From Whitmania pigra (lineage: Eukaryota > Annelida > Clitellata > Hirudinida > Haemopidae): DNA of 64,000 nt. Shown here in pieces: positions 10,636 to 20,497 of this stretch. Both the position numbers and the translations under genes were made by a program. Position 1 is the stretch's first letter; each line of letters opens with the position of its first letter. The stretch covers positions 927,501 to 991,500 of the forward strand of contig JAJTWR010000228.1 in the NCBI GenBank assembly GCA_021613335.1. The letters are read 5' to 3'. The notes beneath the pieces were generated by a model. It was given only the letters and a program-made list of their open reading frames with translations, was not told the DNA's origin and did no database searches.

Positions 10636-10969
10636 AGTTCTTTTACTCAATAATCACGAAGTTTAGACTGATCAAATAAATGTGCATCAAAATGTTCCTT
10701 AAGATTTCAACTTTGTTTTATAAACATATTCGCTTATGGATCTGCATAAATACCAAAACATCCCAATCCTCGAACTAATATTTAAGGAGACCTTGGGTGA
10801 CATGGAACTGGTAAACCATACCAGAGTTTATCCGAAATATATAATCGCCACTGAAGTAGTTCCAATCAGGTTTTTGACTAGAATGTTTCTAACTGAGTTA
10901 TAACTTGTTAGTAATTATATAATAATTATAATGAAGACCTACACAAAAGGCAATAGAACCTAAGGCCTC
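10636..10969. other. Decayed satellite edge and non-coding spacer
   Basis: 10636-10725 is a diverged satellite unit. The remainder up to the first exon of the next gene shows no recognised feature. Confidence 0.5.
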
Positions 10970-12126
10970 ATGGAAAAAAGCCAATGGATCCTCAAGAATA
11001 ACAGGAACTTGGTGATCCATTCAAGACTGGATGATTTTATAATAAATTACAGAGACTTAAACAGAGGGCTCCTTGATAGATTTTGTGAAACTTCAGGCCT
11101 GGAGCCCAGCACAGTAAAGCTAAGAAGTATTTTTCTTATGATTATAACACATTTATGTTTATGACAGGCATGTGTAAAAGCCATTGGAAAAATTGCCAAA
11201 GAAGTTTGCAGAGGCAGAAAAAATAAGAGCTCCAAATCCATTTATGTAAATGATATTATATCTCCAATGGATTTTGAACTGGTAAGATTTATTCTGGAAA
11301 TAATTTTGTGCATTATACATATTGATTATTGCATACAGTCTAAGACAGAGGATGATGATGACATTGTTATTGCTGATGATGGTCCTGAACCTAAGAAGAA
11401 GGTGATATCTCTAGCAGTTACAGATAATTAATTTATAAAATAATCCCATCATTAATTTTGGTTTCAACAGAAAATGAATCTCACCAGGCAAGAGACATTC
11501 TTGACAGAACTTAATGTGCAGGAAAAGGCAAGCATTTTTATTTACTAAAATTTAGCTTATGTAATGATACATGTGTTAGCGTGTCGGTGATGGTAATGAT
11601 CATGATGTGGGGTGTTCGGAACCTAGTCCGCACTGCCAGGGAGCATTCTTGATATTGGTTCTATATATTCAGTAGCAGGATAATTGCATTGTTGGTTTGG
11701 TTACATAAGCATTCAAAATGTCTAAATAAATATTTTAGTATGTATCACAATCATGTTGCATTTCTTCCTTGCCAAATGTTTTTCAATTTTGTTATCAACT
11801 TCAGGACATGTTACAAAATGATGAGACAATCAAGATGAATGCAAAAGAAACAAATGTGAACCAAGTGATATTTTAACATTTTAAAATTAAAAGTCATGGA
11901 AAGCAATCAGCTAATTTCCATGTTTCAGGCATCTGATATCAGTCACATATGGAGTTGTGCAGTTGGTGGCAAGTGGAAGAAGGGTAAGTGCCAAACTGCT
12001 GTAGTTTAAAATGAAAAACAGATGCAACTACAAACCAAAATATACTTTGTGAGAATGCTATTGCTAAACAAAATTTTTCTAGGCTTCAAGGACCAGCCCC
12101 AGAATGACCGACAAACCATTCCATGA
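10970..12126 (+). CDS. Unidentified 7-exon gene carried inside the TIR element
   Basis: Exons 10970-11113, 11168-11281, 11339-11401, 11471-11527, 11805-11864, 11929-11983 and 12083-12126 join into a 178-aa frame (537 bp including the stop). Splice sites are GT-AG except for one GC-AG donor (AAG|GCAAGC at 11527). The first five introns are phase 0 and the sixth is phase 1. An in-frame TAA lies 7 bp before the ATG. The protein is polar and charged: a helical N-terminus (WILKNNRNLVIHSRLDDF), an acidic stretch (TEDDDDIVIADDG), a Lys run (PEPKKKK) and a short C-terminal GGKWKKGFKDQ. It is probably nuclear, judging by composition only. I do not recognise the family. AATAAA at 12299 may be its poly(A) signal. 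It could be a captured host gene or an element gene. Confidence 0.55.
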
Positions 12127-13124
12127 TGATTGTGTGCAAGCACCAAAGAGTTCGCTGAGGCAGACGTGGCATTGTCATGATTGTATTAGTAATAATATTA
12201 TTTTATGATGATTAATTCTATTCTTGTGATAAATGTTTTTGTTGTCAGTGCTAATGCAGGTTTGCTCATCTCTCTGACTGCAATCCAAAAAGTTTGCAAT
12301 AAATATTTTGTTGTTGTTAATGCCCAATGATTCAATTGATTTTTTTTCTAGAAACAACTTAGTAACCTGACATCTGAAGACTTTGAATTTTATGTTACTC
12401 ACATATTTAAAAAGTTGTTATGCAAACGACCCCAAACAATGATTCTCTCTTAAAGATTTCCTATTGGAAGGATTAATTAAAATGATTAGTCTACAACTTT
12501 ATTTGCAACTTGACACTTGTCAAACTAATTTTACCAGTAACTGAATAATATTAAACAACTCTACTTCCTATCCAGGATAAAGTTCCTCACACTAATTAGG
12601 TGTCTCTGGACACGAGTTTTCAATGACCTTTTACAATCGTCGAGAAGGTTAGATAAGCGTTTAAAACCAGATATATATAATATTAACTGTATGATAACGT
12701 AAATTACAAATATTTTTTGCAGAAATCCATCTCAAGAGTCATGTGGAACAATATGATCTGGTCATCTCCAAGCTCTCTAAATTAACATGAGATTTAACAA
12801 TGACAATAAATAGTTTACATGTTGCCATCACAATTGTATTCGTCACGATACACAATAAAAGTTGATAAATTTTCTCGAGATTATTTGTAGAGTTCGAGTT
12901 GCGTGGTTTTTCCGGACCGTGTTTATTTTGAAAGTTTGGTTTATTAGAAAGTAGCGATGATTCTGGGTGTGTAATAATGTTATAAATATTTAGACTTACG
13001 TATTTCTACACAAATAAATTATTATTTACATAAATTTAAATACTGAAGCTTAATGTTTTATTTCTGTACTTTTATTTATGTTTTTTCAAATAATTTAAAA
13101 AAAAGAAAGTCTTCTGTTGATTGA
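12127..13124. other. Right interior of the TIR element
   Basis: AT-rich. An acceptor-like TTTTTTGCAG at 12712-12721 precedes about 22 open codons ending at TGA (HLKSHVEQYDLVISKLSKLT), which could be the terminal exon of an alternative or second transcript. Nothing else is recognised. Confidence 0.35.
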
Positions 13125-13637
13125 GATATGAACATTTTTAAAAAGCATTTGTAACGTAGTTTCCAAATATTATAATTTGAATCTTCGCATTAAGAAATAA
13201 ATGTGAGTGTCTGCTAACTTCAGCCACGTTAGAGACTAGGCTTTTACCATTATATAAGTGTCTGCTGGCGGAAGACAAGTGGATAGCCCCAGATGATATT
13301 CGGATATCATATGCAAAAGAAATTCTTCGTCTTTCAGACGATATGACCAACACATGCCTTTACAGTGGATCGACGGAGGATGACAGTGGTTACCAATGCG
13401 ATGCCTGTAACAGACGAGCTCACATACACCGCACTAACATATCGTAAAAAACTCAACAATGGAATGGCAGTTCATTTATGTGCTGCTTTTGCATGAAGTA
13501 TTATAGCGTCGTATAGCAAGCTCATGAAAAGTTCCAGTTTTTCTTCAATAAAACATTTTAACTTATGTATTAATAAAAATACAAAATTTATATTACTGGT
13601 ATATGTTTTACATTTTTTTAACGAAAGTAAAGCGTTT

Positions 13638-13689
13638 TTATATCTATGGTAAACACGAAATCGGTCTTTTTTAAAAATTAAATTTCGGT
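13638..13689 (-). repeat. Right outer terminal inverted repeat (52 bp)
   Basis: Reverse complement of 6841-6892. Without the 5,975-bp insertion and its extra 8 bp, the outer element would be about 0.87 kb. Confidence 0.75.
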
Positions 13690-13721
13690 AAATAATAAAT
13701 AAATCAACAGTTCGGTCGCTC

Positions 13722-13837
13722 TTTGTGCCCGCATATCCCAATGGTTAAGACTGCGCCTCTTACGATGGCAGCGCGAATTCGAACCTGCTGCGGGAGCACC
13801 GTCCTAATCGCTACGCAACGGACGCTAATAAAACATT
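13722..13837 (+). mobile_element. tRNA-derived SINE (family 1), best-preserved copy
   Basis: The head has an A-box-like TATCCCAATGGTTAAGACT and a good B box (GAATTCGAACC). The body ends GCAACGGACGCTAATAAAAC. The flanks TTCGGTCGCTC (13711-13721) and TTCAGTCGCTC (13838-13848) form an 11-bp duplication with one mismatch. It lies just outside the outer TIR. Confidence 0.85.
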
Positions 13838-13849
13838 TTCAGTCGCTCA

Positions 13850-14149
13850 TCGCTTAGAATACATATCTACAATAAAGAAATCTTTCAAGAAATTCTTTCA
13901 ACTCGTCTCAGTCCCTCGATTGAGCAATAAACTGTTATAAACTATAATATTTCAAGTTTTGTGGCCTGAATTTGGGAAAACTACCAACTGTCAATTTTGA
14001 TGATCACTGAACTACCTTCATTTGATGTTTTGAAAGAACAGGCTGAAGAGATGATATATCGAAATATTGAATGATGAACAACGGGTGAACAATGGTACTT
14101 GATTCAATGAATGAAATATTTTGAGGTCGGAGTAAATGCTTTTTCCTAG
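13850..14149. other. Non-coding, no recognised feature
   Basis: AT-rich spacer with no coding signal that I can support. Confidence 0.4.
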
Positions 14150-14669
14150 GTGGCCCAGCCGATATGTGAAAGACTTTCGTTTACACTGCACTTTTATATA
14201 TCGCAAGAGGAAAGGGATATCAAGCTACATCCAGCAGCAATTCTATTACCAGATGGAAGAACTGCACCATCTGTATTTAAAGTTCTGCTCATCTTAAACA
14301 TCACATCAATATGCAAGATCAAACTCAATACACCAGAAGCTAAAATGCTACCTGACTCAAAATTAATAATATCACTGACTGTTGCTAGCTGCTTGAAGAG
14401 ACATCATGTTTGTTTAACACTCAGTGTGATGAAACTCATTCGAAACATGCGAGCTCTTGATTCCGAGAGAATTTGCAGACTGGCTTTTTAGAAGTAGAGT
14501 GGCAAAGATGGAGATACAATCACATTGCCTCAACGATCCAGAAGCACAAGATACGGTTGATCGGCTGTATGGGGACATAGACTTCACAAACGTAACTCCG
14601 CATCAACTAAAAGGAAAATTAATTCTCAGGGTTACTAATGAAGGATCACTTGTACTTAATGTGTTGTAG
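14150..14669 (+). CDS. Two possible exons of an unidentified gene
   Basis: After TTTTTCCTAG at 14142-14151 an open frame of 113 codons (VAQPICERLSFTL... to RICRLAF) runs to 14491. A second frame, 14457-14669 (REFADWLFRSRVAKMEIQ... ending in LVLNVL), overlaps its end and may follow an acceptor at TTTGCAG (about 14478). Both have coding-like composition, more balanced than the flanks. The LLPDG stretch in the first loosely recalls CCDC22, but the context does not support that assignment. Start, frame and family remain open. Confidence 0.35.
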
Positions 14670-15163
14670 CACATGCCAGAAGAAATAGTTTGTTTCTTCT
14701 TATTATAATTATGTTGTTACACTCCAATAATGAGTAAGCTAGCAAGAAAGCAAAATTGTCGAATTGGGATGCATGTCATGAACCAAATTATGCATGTTTT
14801 GACAAACAGTTTTTATTCAATGGTGGTTAGCTGGAAATAACCTCAAAAAACTTAAATCATACATGATTCAAACTAAGACTTCCATTCATTCTTTAACTTA
14901 ATTACATTTACTATGGTGACTGGGTTGCTCATGGAAGGCAATCTTTTGAACAACATAAATATGTAAATGTTTGAGAAGAGTAATGCACCATCAAATGCAT
15001 TATGTAATTATTAGCTTATGTAATAGGCTAAATATGCCATTATGGTTTGAAAACACCAAAAACAAATGTATAAGAATAAAATCAGATGTGAGCAAAGACT
15101 TATAACTTATTCAAAACAACAAGAGCAACATGAATTACAATGTACATATGGATTAACTACTCT
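14670..15163. other. Non-coding; probable 3' flanks of converging transcripts
   Basis: AT-rich, with AATAAA/AATAAAA-like signals near 15073. It lies between the exons at 14150-14669 and the SMCO4 stop. Confidence 0.4.
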
Positions 15164-15340
15164 TCAGAAGGAAATCTTTGGTCGTGTCTGGAAGTAAATG
15201 AAGATGACCACAAGTACAAACAGAACGCCCAAAGTTGGCAGGGCAATGGTGAATAAACGATCCTTCTGCTTCTTAAAATCTTCTTTTCTTTGCTTTTTCT
15301 CCCTGTTAGTTTCCTTTACTTTTCCTTTCAACTGCCTCAT
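15164..15340 (-). CDS. SMCO4: SMCO4-like single-pass membrane protein (58 aa)
   Basis: The 58-aa frame begins MRQLKGKVKETNREKKQRK, matching the conserved start of SMCO4 (single-pass membrane and coiled-coil domain-containing protein 4: MRQLKGK.KKE...KKERK). A basic, helical, coiled-coil-prone segment (residues 8-28) is followed by one hydrophobic membrane span (about 30-50, IALPTLGVLFVLVVIFIYF) and the family's short TRP.I tail. Length equals the vertebrate protein (59 aa). It is a single coding exon. It is head to head with TAF7, with 501 bp between start codons, so a shared bidirectional promoter is plausible. The molecular role of the family is not well established. Confidence 0.93.
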   Translation of the reverse strand: MRQLKGKVKETNREKKQRKEDFKKQKDRLFTIALPTLGVLFVLVVIFIYFQTRPKISF

Positions 15341-15841
15341 TACTTCGAATGCAATCGAATTTCAATTTATTCGACGTTTGATAAGGTAACCTAAGGCACT
15401 GTTTCTGTAAAATACAGCAAATCATTAAAAATTCACTCGATAACCATTCCATTAATTAAAAGATATAAAATATCAAAAACCCTCCAAATATTCCTTGCAA
15501 ATACTCTAGTAAACCTAAAAGCCCACCTCTTCGGGTACTTCTTCAGGAACCCGATCGACCAGAGTGACGCCACGTTATCCTTGTTTGCTTTCGACTGGAT
15601 TTTTGACAACTGTCTTAAAAATACTAATAACTTTCACTAATAACATAATTTAAAAAACAAAAACAATTTTTGTATTTTATTAGTTTATTGTTTAACTTGT
15701 AAATATTGAAAATTTTTGTCTAAATAGTTTCATTATCGAATTCTCATCTTAGCATTGTAAACAAATCAAGTTGTTTGCAGCGGGACTCTTATATGACTGA
15801 GATCCATTTAATCAGGGTTCTTCTGACACATATTAATGCAA
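15341..15841. promoter_or_regulatory. Shared 501-bp intergenic region between SMCO4 and TAF7 starts
   Basis: It separates divergent start codons and is therefore inferred to hold both promoters. The stretch 15520-15600 is more GC-rich than its surroundings and may be 5' UTR or core promoter. No TATA box could be assigned. Confidence 0.4.
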
Positions 15842-18260
15842 ATGAGCAAATCTAGAAAAGATGATTATTCAAGTTCATCGGTGTCGGTTGATGTGGAGCA
15901 GCAGCTTATACTGAGACTTCCCGAGGTTTTTTTAACATAAACATTTATTTTTGTGGATAACCTGTAATTACTGCAACCACATCCATTACCATTTTTACAA
16001 ACATCTATATGCTTCTAGAAGGTATAACAATTTCGTTAATGTCAAGAAATGTTCAAAACCATGTTCTATACAGAGCTGGTGACAATGCAGTTTGGAATGC
16101 AAAAAGTGTATGAAAGACTTCGGTTGCCATTTCACTCTAATTGAGCTTCCAGTTATAAACAAACGACCTGAGAACACCTGGCAATAATAATGGTAATTTA
16201 TTAAAATTTAATTTTTTTAAAAGATAACAGCTGAAAACCTGAGAAAAGACCTGCAGAGTGGCTCATCAAGTTTGAAGGAAAAACTCTCGATGGAAATTCA
16301 TCCAGAATTAAGGAAAGGCAAGGTTGTCTATGATGGACAAATGTACAATGCCAAGGTTAACAGGCTTAATTAATTAATTTTGTTTTAGTTTGGCAAAATG
16401 CTGGCTAAGTTCTGAGTTTTTGGTCAATTACTCATCTATTGGCCTGATATTAAGTTGTCATGATGATGCTTGTGACAACAAATTTGTAATTTTTGGACAG
16501 CTTTATGATCTCCCATGCATTGTGGAGTCTTACAAAACCACAGACAAGAAAACCTTCTACAAAACTGCTGATGTTTCTCAGGTTGGCTCTGAATTACAAT
16601 TTTTAAATATATGCATTTTGATCACATGAAAGGATGTCAGACTTAGATAAGCGTTTGTTTTGGTCAGCTTTTTATTAATGCATCTTGAGTAGTCCTAATG
16701 TTAATTTATGATTTAATTTTGCATTTTGATGTACTATTTTAATTATATTTGTAACTGCATTTCTCGTTGAACTAATTTTCAATTGCTGAATTAATGGCAT
16801 TTATTTGTTTTATCTTAGTAATGATTATCGAATTCCAGATACTCATCTGTTCCAATGATTTTGACGATGACAGTGTTGTGGAGGAGGAGTCTTCAGTGAA
16901 AAAGAAGGACAAGGATAAAAAATTTAATTGGATGCATGGATGTAAGCTGTTCTATGATTGGTTGGGTGACCAGACTGTTGCTCACATGGCGGTTGCCCAC
17001 ATGACAGTTGCGCACACAGACTGTTGCTCACACGACACTTGCGCACACAGACTGTTGCTCACATAGATTATTGCGCACATGGACAGTTTCTATGTGCGCA
17101 ACTGCCATGTGAGCTATTGCCATTTGAGCAAAAGTCAGGGAAAAATTGGTTGTTATCCTAATCTCTTGATCAGTTTCATTGGTATTAATTTGACCAATGG
17201 AATTTGTTTTACAGTGTGCAGGCCTTTCAAAAGTGTAAGGAAGAGAAGATTTAGGAAGATAATCCCTAAAAAAGTTGGTTGTTGTTTACAATGAATCCTT
17301 TACTTTTTATTAAATTGTTCTATCACTAACTCAGGTCAAATGTCATTATTCATTATTCAGTTATTTAGAAGAAAGTTTTTTCATGCAATCAATATTTAAA
17401 TTGAAATTGTTTAAACAATTTAAACTACAGAATCAGGATCAACCAGACACAGACAAGGAACTAAGAAGACTCTTTGTAACGGATTCGCAAGCGATAGAGG
17501 TCAAGTACGAGGTCATAGAAGAAGATGAGGAATCTCAGCATGGCTTATCGAATCACGGCAAGAATAAATCCGGGGGCACAACCAAGAATGTCACGGATTC
17601 CATCAAAGCTTCCAAAGACCCTTCACCTCGCAAAGCTTCGTTTGGAGAAGTTTCGCTCGACAAATCTCCTTCTGTTGTTGACGAAGCCTTGCCATTGGCT
17701 GACGACAACGGCTTGGATGACAACAACCACATGGGTGATTATTTGAGAATTTCTCTTGAATGCATGTTCATCAAAAGTTTCTTCTGCATTTAATATAATT
17801 AAGCCTTAAAATATCGACAACTGAAATCAAATTGGAAATCCACACAATGGAAAAAATGATGAGCTTGGACAAAGAAACTGAAATCAGTTCAATATCTTCA
17901 GACTTCTTCGCTTCAGATATTTTTGGCGACGTCAGCAGCTCCGACGATGGAGAGGACGGAATTGCCGATAGGTCCCTCACCCAGGAGGGGGAAGAGCCGA
18001 ACGATGCAGAATTCGGAGACAACCCTGCCGAGCAGACCGAGGGGAACTCGGACCTCATGGAGGATAATTTTGACTCGTGTGAGTGATTTTTAAAACAATT
18101 GTCATCCAATTCATTTCATGAACTTTGAATAAAATTCATTTTAATTCAGGGTCTTTTGTGTTATCATGACAGCATCATCTTGAATTTACTGACATTTAAA
18201 ACTTGGACGGACGGATGGATTACATTAATAATTATTTGTTTTTTTACAGCCCAGCTCTGA
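15842..18260 (+). CDS. TAF7: TFIID subunit TAF7
   Basis: Eight exons: 15842-15925, 16224-16355, 16501-16581, 16839-16941, 17215-17273, 17431-17734, 17902-18078, 18250-18260. They join to 951 bp (316 aa). TAF7 landmarks appear in order: EQQLILRLPE, DLQSGSSSLKEKLSMEIHPE, LYDLPCIVESYKTTDKKTFY + KTADVSQ, KKKDKDKKFNWMHG, VRKRRFRK, then an Asp/Ser-rich segment with DIFGDVSSSDD. TAF7 is a TFIID component that binds TAF1. The C-terminus is acidic and ends shortly after the DIFGD motif, without the long coiled coil of vertebrate TAF7 (349 aa), so a further or alternative 3' exon is possible. Intron 4 carries hairpin-forming repeats. AATAAA at about 18381 may be the poly(A) signal. A fragment of exons 4-5 is duplicated at 42869-43395. 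Confidence 0.9.
16970..17125. repeat. Inverted/tandem TGTTGCTCACATGG-type repeat in TAF7 intron 4
   Basis: Degenerate units alternating TGTTGCTCACA and TTGCGCACA are followed by the same motifs in reverse complement (TATGTGCGCAACTGCCATGT). RNA or DNA from it could fold into a hairpin. A longer-armed version sits at the homologous place in the block-B copy (43073-43211). Confidence 0.75.
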
Positions 18261-19243
18261 AATCAATCACAAAGAAGCAAATTCAATTCGTACTCACTAC
18301 TCGATTTTGAGATATTTCTGCCTTGCATGAAAGTTATATGACATAAACCCAAAGAACTGTTGTAATTTGTTCACATTTATAAATAAACAATCTGAATCTT
18401 TGTTAATTATGAAAACTGGTTTATTCCATTTGATTCAAAATTGTGACAGGTTGGATGAGGACAAAAAATTGAAAGTTATGAGAGCTTTAGTGCCGTGAGC
18501 AACGTACCACGATATACAACTATTGGACATGTTTTCTTTGCTCAGAATTGTAAACTTTAATATTTATAAAAAAAATTTATGAAAAGTATTAAATGCAAAA
18601 ACCATTGGGACAGGTGACAGATCTTCTGAATACGGAGACAGAATTAAGAATTACGAATAAAATATGATGTTAACAAACATGTTCTCCAAGTTAGCTCTTC
18701 TGCACATCATTGGAAACAAAGTACTCAGTCCCAAAATCGTTCTAACACTCAACTATAACGAATCCTCTCGTGGCAAATAGTGAAACATAGAAACTTGGGA
18801 ATTAACTACGATACGTTAATAACATCGAAATTACTTACAAGAAAATCTTTCAACTGCCAAGGAGCCACTAGTTTTGTCGAAATGGCTTTTAAGAGTCGGC
18901 CGAATTGCCACAAAAAACGAATGCGAACTTACCCGTGCCTACGAATTTAGAAATCAAAACGATCTTGGACCCCAAGAATAATTGAAATGAAACAAGTCGA
19001 TCACAGTAAAAGTACAAACACGTGTTCAGAAATTGAAAAGTTGAGGACAACAGGGAAGTAAGAAACAGCTGAACTCGCAGCATCTCGGGAAATCAAAACG
19101 AATTTCAAAAGAATGCAGACGGAGAAAGACGACGAATGAAAAGAGACTAGTTGATTGAACAAGTTAGTTAGTGCGGGACAGAAGCCTATTGCAAAGCGAT
19201 TTAGGTGATAGCCAATAAAAATGAAATAAAGTCTCTAGCATGA
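18261..19243. other. TAF7 3' flank, otherwise no recognised gene
   Basis: Contains TAF7 3' UTR up to about 18390. A 64-codon minus-strand frame at 18889-19083 is hydrophobic but has no other support. Confidence 0.4.
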
Positions 19244-19375
19244 TTACTTATTGTTATATTTACTTAAGTATAATTAAATTACTTATTTTTATATTTATGC
19301 AAATATAATTACTTATTGTTATATTTATGCAAGTACTTATTGTTATATTTATGTGAGTGCAATTACTTGCTACTC
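19244..19375. repeat. Imperfect tandem repeat
   Basis: About four imperfect copies of a unit containing TTACTTATTGTTATATTTATG, 25 to 45 bp apart. Confidence 0.7.
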
Positions 19376-20497
19376 ACTTGCACAGCTGCAACTGACTCGA
19401 GCATGTGTTACTAAAAAACACACGACAAATCTAAAACTGTGCGTTGCTAATACTGAGACTTACTTTTGTGCAAGATAAAAAAATTTTGCTTTGGTGCACA
19501 ATTGCAGCAATTATAATAATATTTTATAATAAAGGTGCATTGATAATAATATATGATAATGAAGGTTCAATGATAATAATATATGATAACAGAGGTTTAA
19601 TTAACATAAATCATTGGATGAATTTGAAGAAAAATCTTTATTTTTCCTTAAAAAAGATGTGCATTCAGTCTACTATTAAGAGAGGAAAACATGAACATAG
19701 CAGCTGCAGCTAAAAATAATGAAATTTAAATTTACCAACAGAAATTCACTCACAGATTTAGACAAAAAATATATTATATATCTAGTTATTTATATTTATT
19801 ATATATTTTAAGTTTTATTTCAAGTCCACAAACCCAATGGCTCACCCACAACCTAGTTTTGATATTCCTTTGCACAACAACACAATTTCAAAGACAACAA
19901 CTGACACAAGAAGATATAAATTACTACAAACTTTTCACAACACAATTTGTACAGTAAATATTTATAATTTTAAGATAAATATAAAATCAGAGAAATTCAA
20001 AAACTTTTGTGTTGAAACAAAAACCCTAAAAAAGCATTAATCAAAATCCTAAATTGATCCCCAAACTTTGAAGATATCAAATATGATTAAATCCAATCTA
20101 TTTTTTGACGGGATGTTCTCAACGACCAAGTGAAACTTATGAACATTTGAAACATGAGATGCACAGGAATCAAAGAAAGATTTAAAACAACTTCTCGATT
20201 AAAGCGAGAATCATCAGATACTAAAGAAATGAAACAACTGAGCACAAGTTCTTTATAAATTGTCCAGAAATATCGACCAATAGGGTCATAGCAGATGGCT
20301 GAGAGCAACCAATGAGCAACAAAGAGAAAGATAACCTTACAAGAATCAGAAAGTTCAGCGCTTTTCCTCAAGAATTAGTGAACAGAGCAGCACGTCTTTG
20401 ACCGTAGGATTTGATCTTTTTCTGGGATGAGCGATGTCTGCGAATAACTTATGACCATGTGACTTTCAAAGGTCACGAGTCACCTGTCGATCGGACC
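19376..20497. other. Intergenic, 3' of the ABCG1-like gene
   Basis: AT-rich. A short GATAATAATATATGATAA direct repeat lies near 19540-19590. No gene is recognised. Confidence 0.4.

Larger units (their letters stand above)
7306..13280. mobile_element. 5,975-bp TIR element with 8-bp target duplication
   Basis: The ends are inverted repeats of about 158 bp (7306-7462 and 13125-13280), identical over the first ~26 bp (ACTTGTCTTCCGCCAGCAGA...). They contain an internal GCAGACACTTA subterminal repeat. GGATAGCC occurs immediately outside both ends (7298-7305, 13281-13288) as a perfect 8-bp duplication. The cargo is a 183-bp satellite array (left) and a multi-exon gene (right). No recognisable transposase was found. 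An 8-bp duplication is compatible with hAT, P, Merlin or Zisupton-type elements, but the terminal bases are not the usual hAT CAGNG, so the superfamily is undecided. Confidence 0.85.
7117..13447 (+). pseudogene. Ulp1/C48-like protease ORF split by a 6-kb insertion
   Basis: The left half (7117-7305, 63 codons) has TGVQRDSHNCGIYVAF, the Gln...Asp/Asn-Cys-Gly catalytic-Cys signature of Ulp1/SENP cysteine proteases. The right half (13289-13447, 52 codons plus TAA) starts PDDIRISYAKEIL, typical of the domain's last helix, and ends with a small Cys/His cluster (QCDACNRRAHIH). Between them lies a 5,975-bp element plus one copy of its 8-bp target duplication. Removing these leaves the two halves in the same frame. 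The His-Trp part of the protease domain is not seen upstream, so the ORF may already have been partial or had introns. The 52-bp TIRs around it suggest a transposon-borne gene. Confidence 0.7.

Noticed and set aside
14150..14491. CCDC22 assignment based on an LLPDG motif
   Set aside because: Only a handful of residues agree and the flanking sequence does not follow the family; left as unidentified.
18889..19083. 64-codon hydrophobic minus-strand frame
   Set aside because: No homology, no splice or promoter support, and one of many frames of this size expected by chance.
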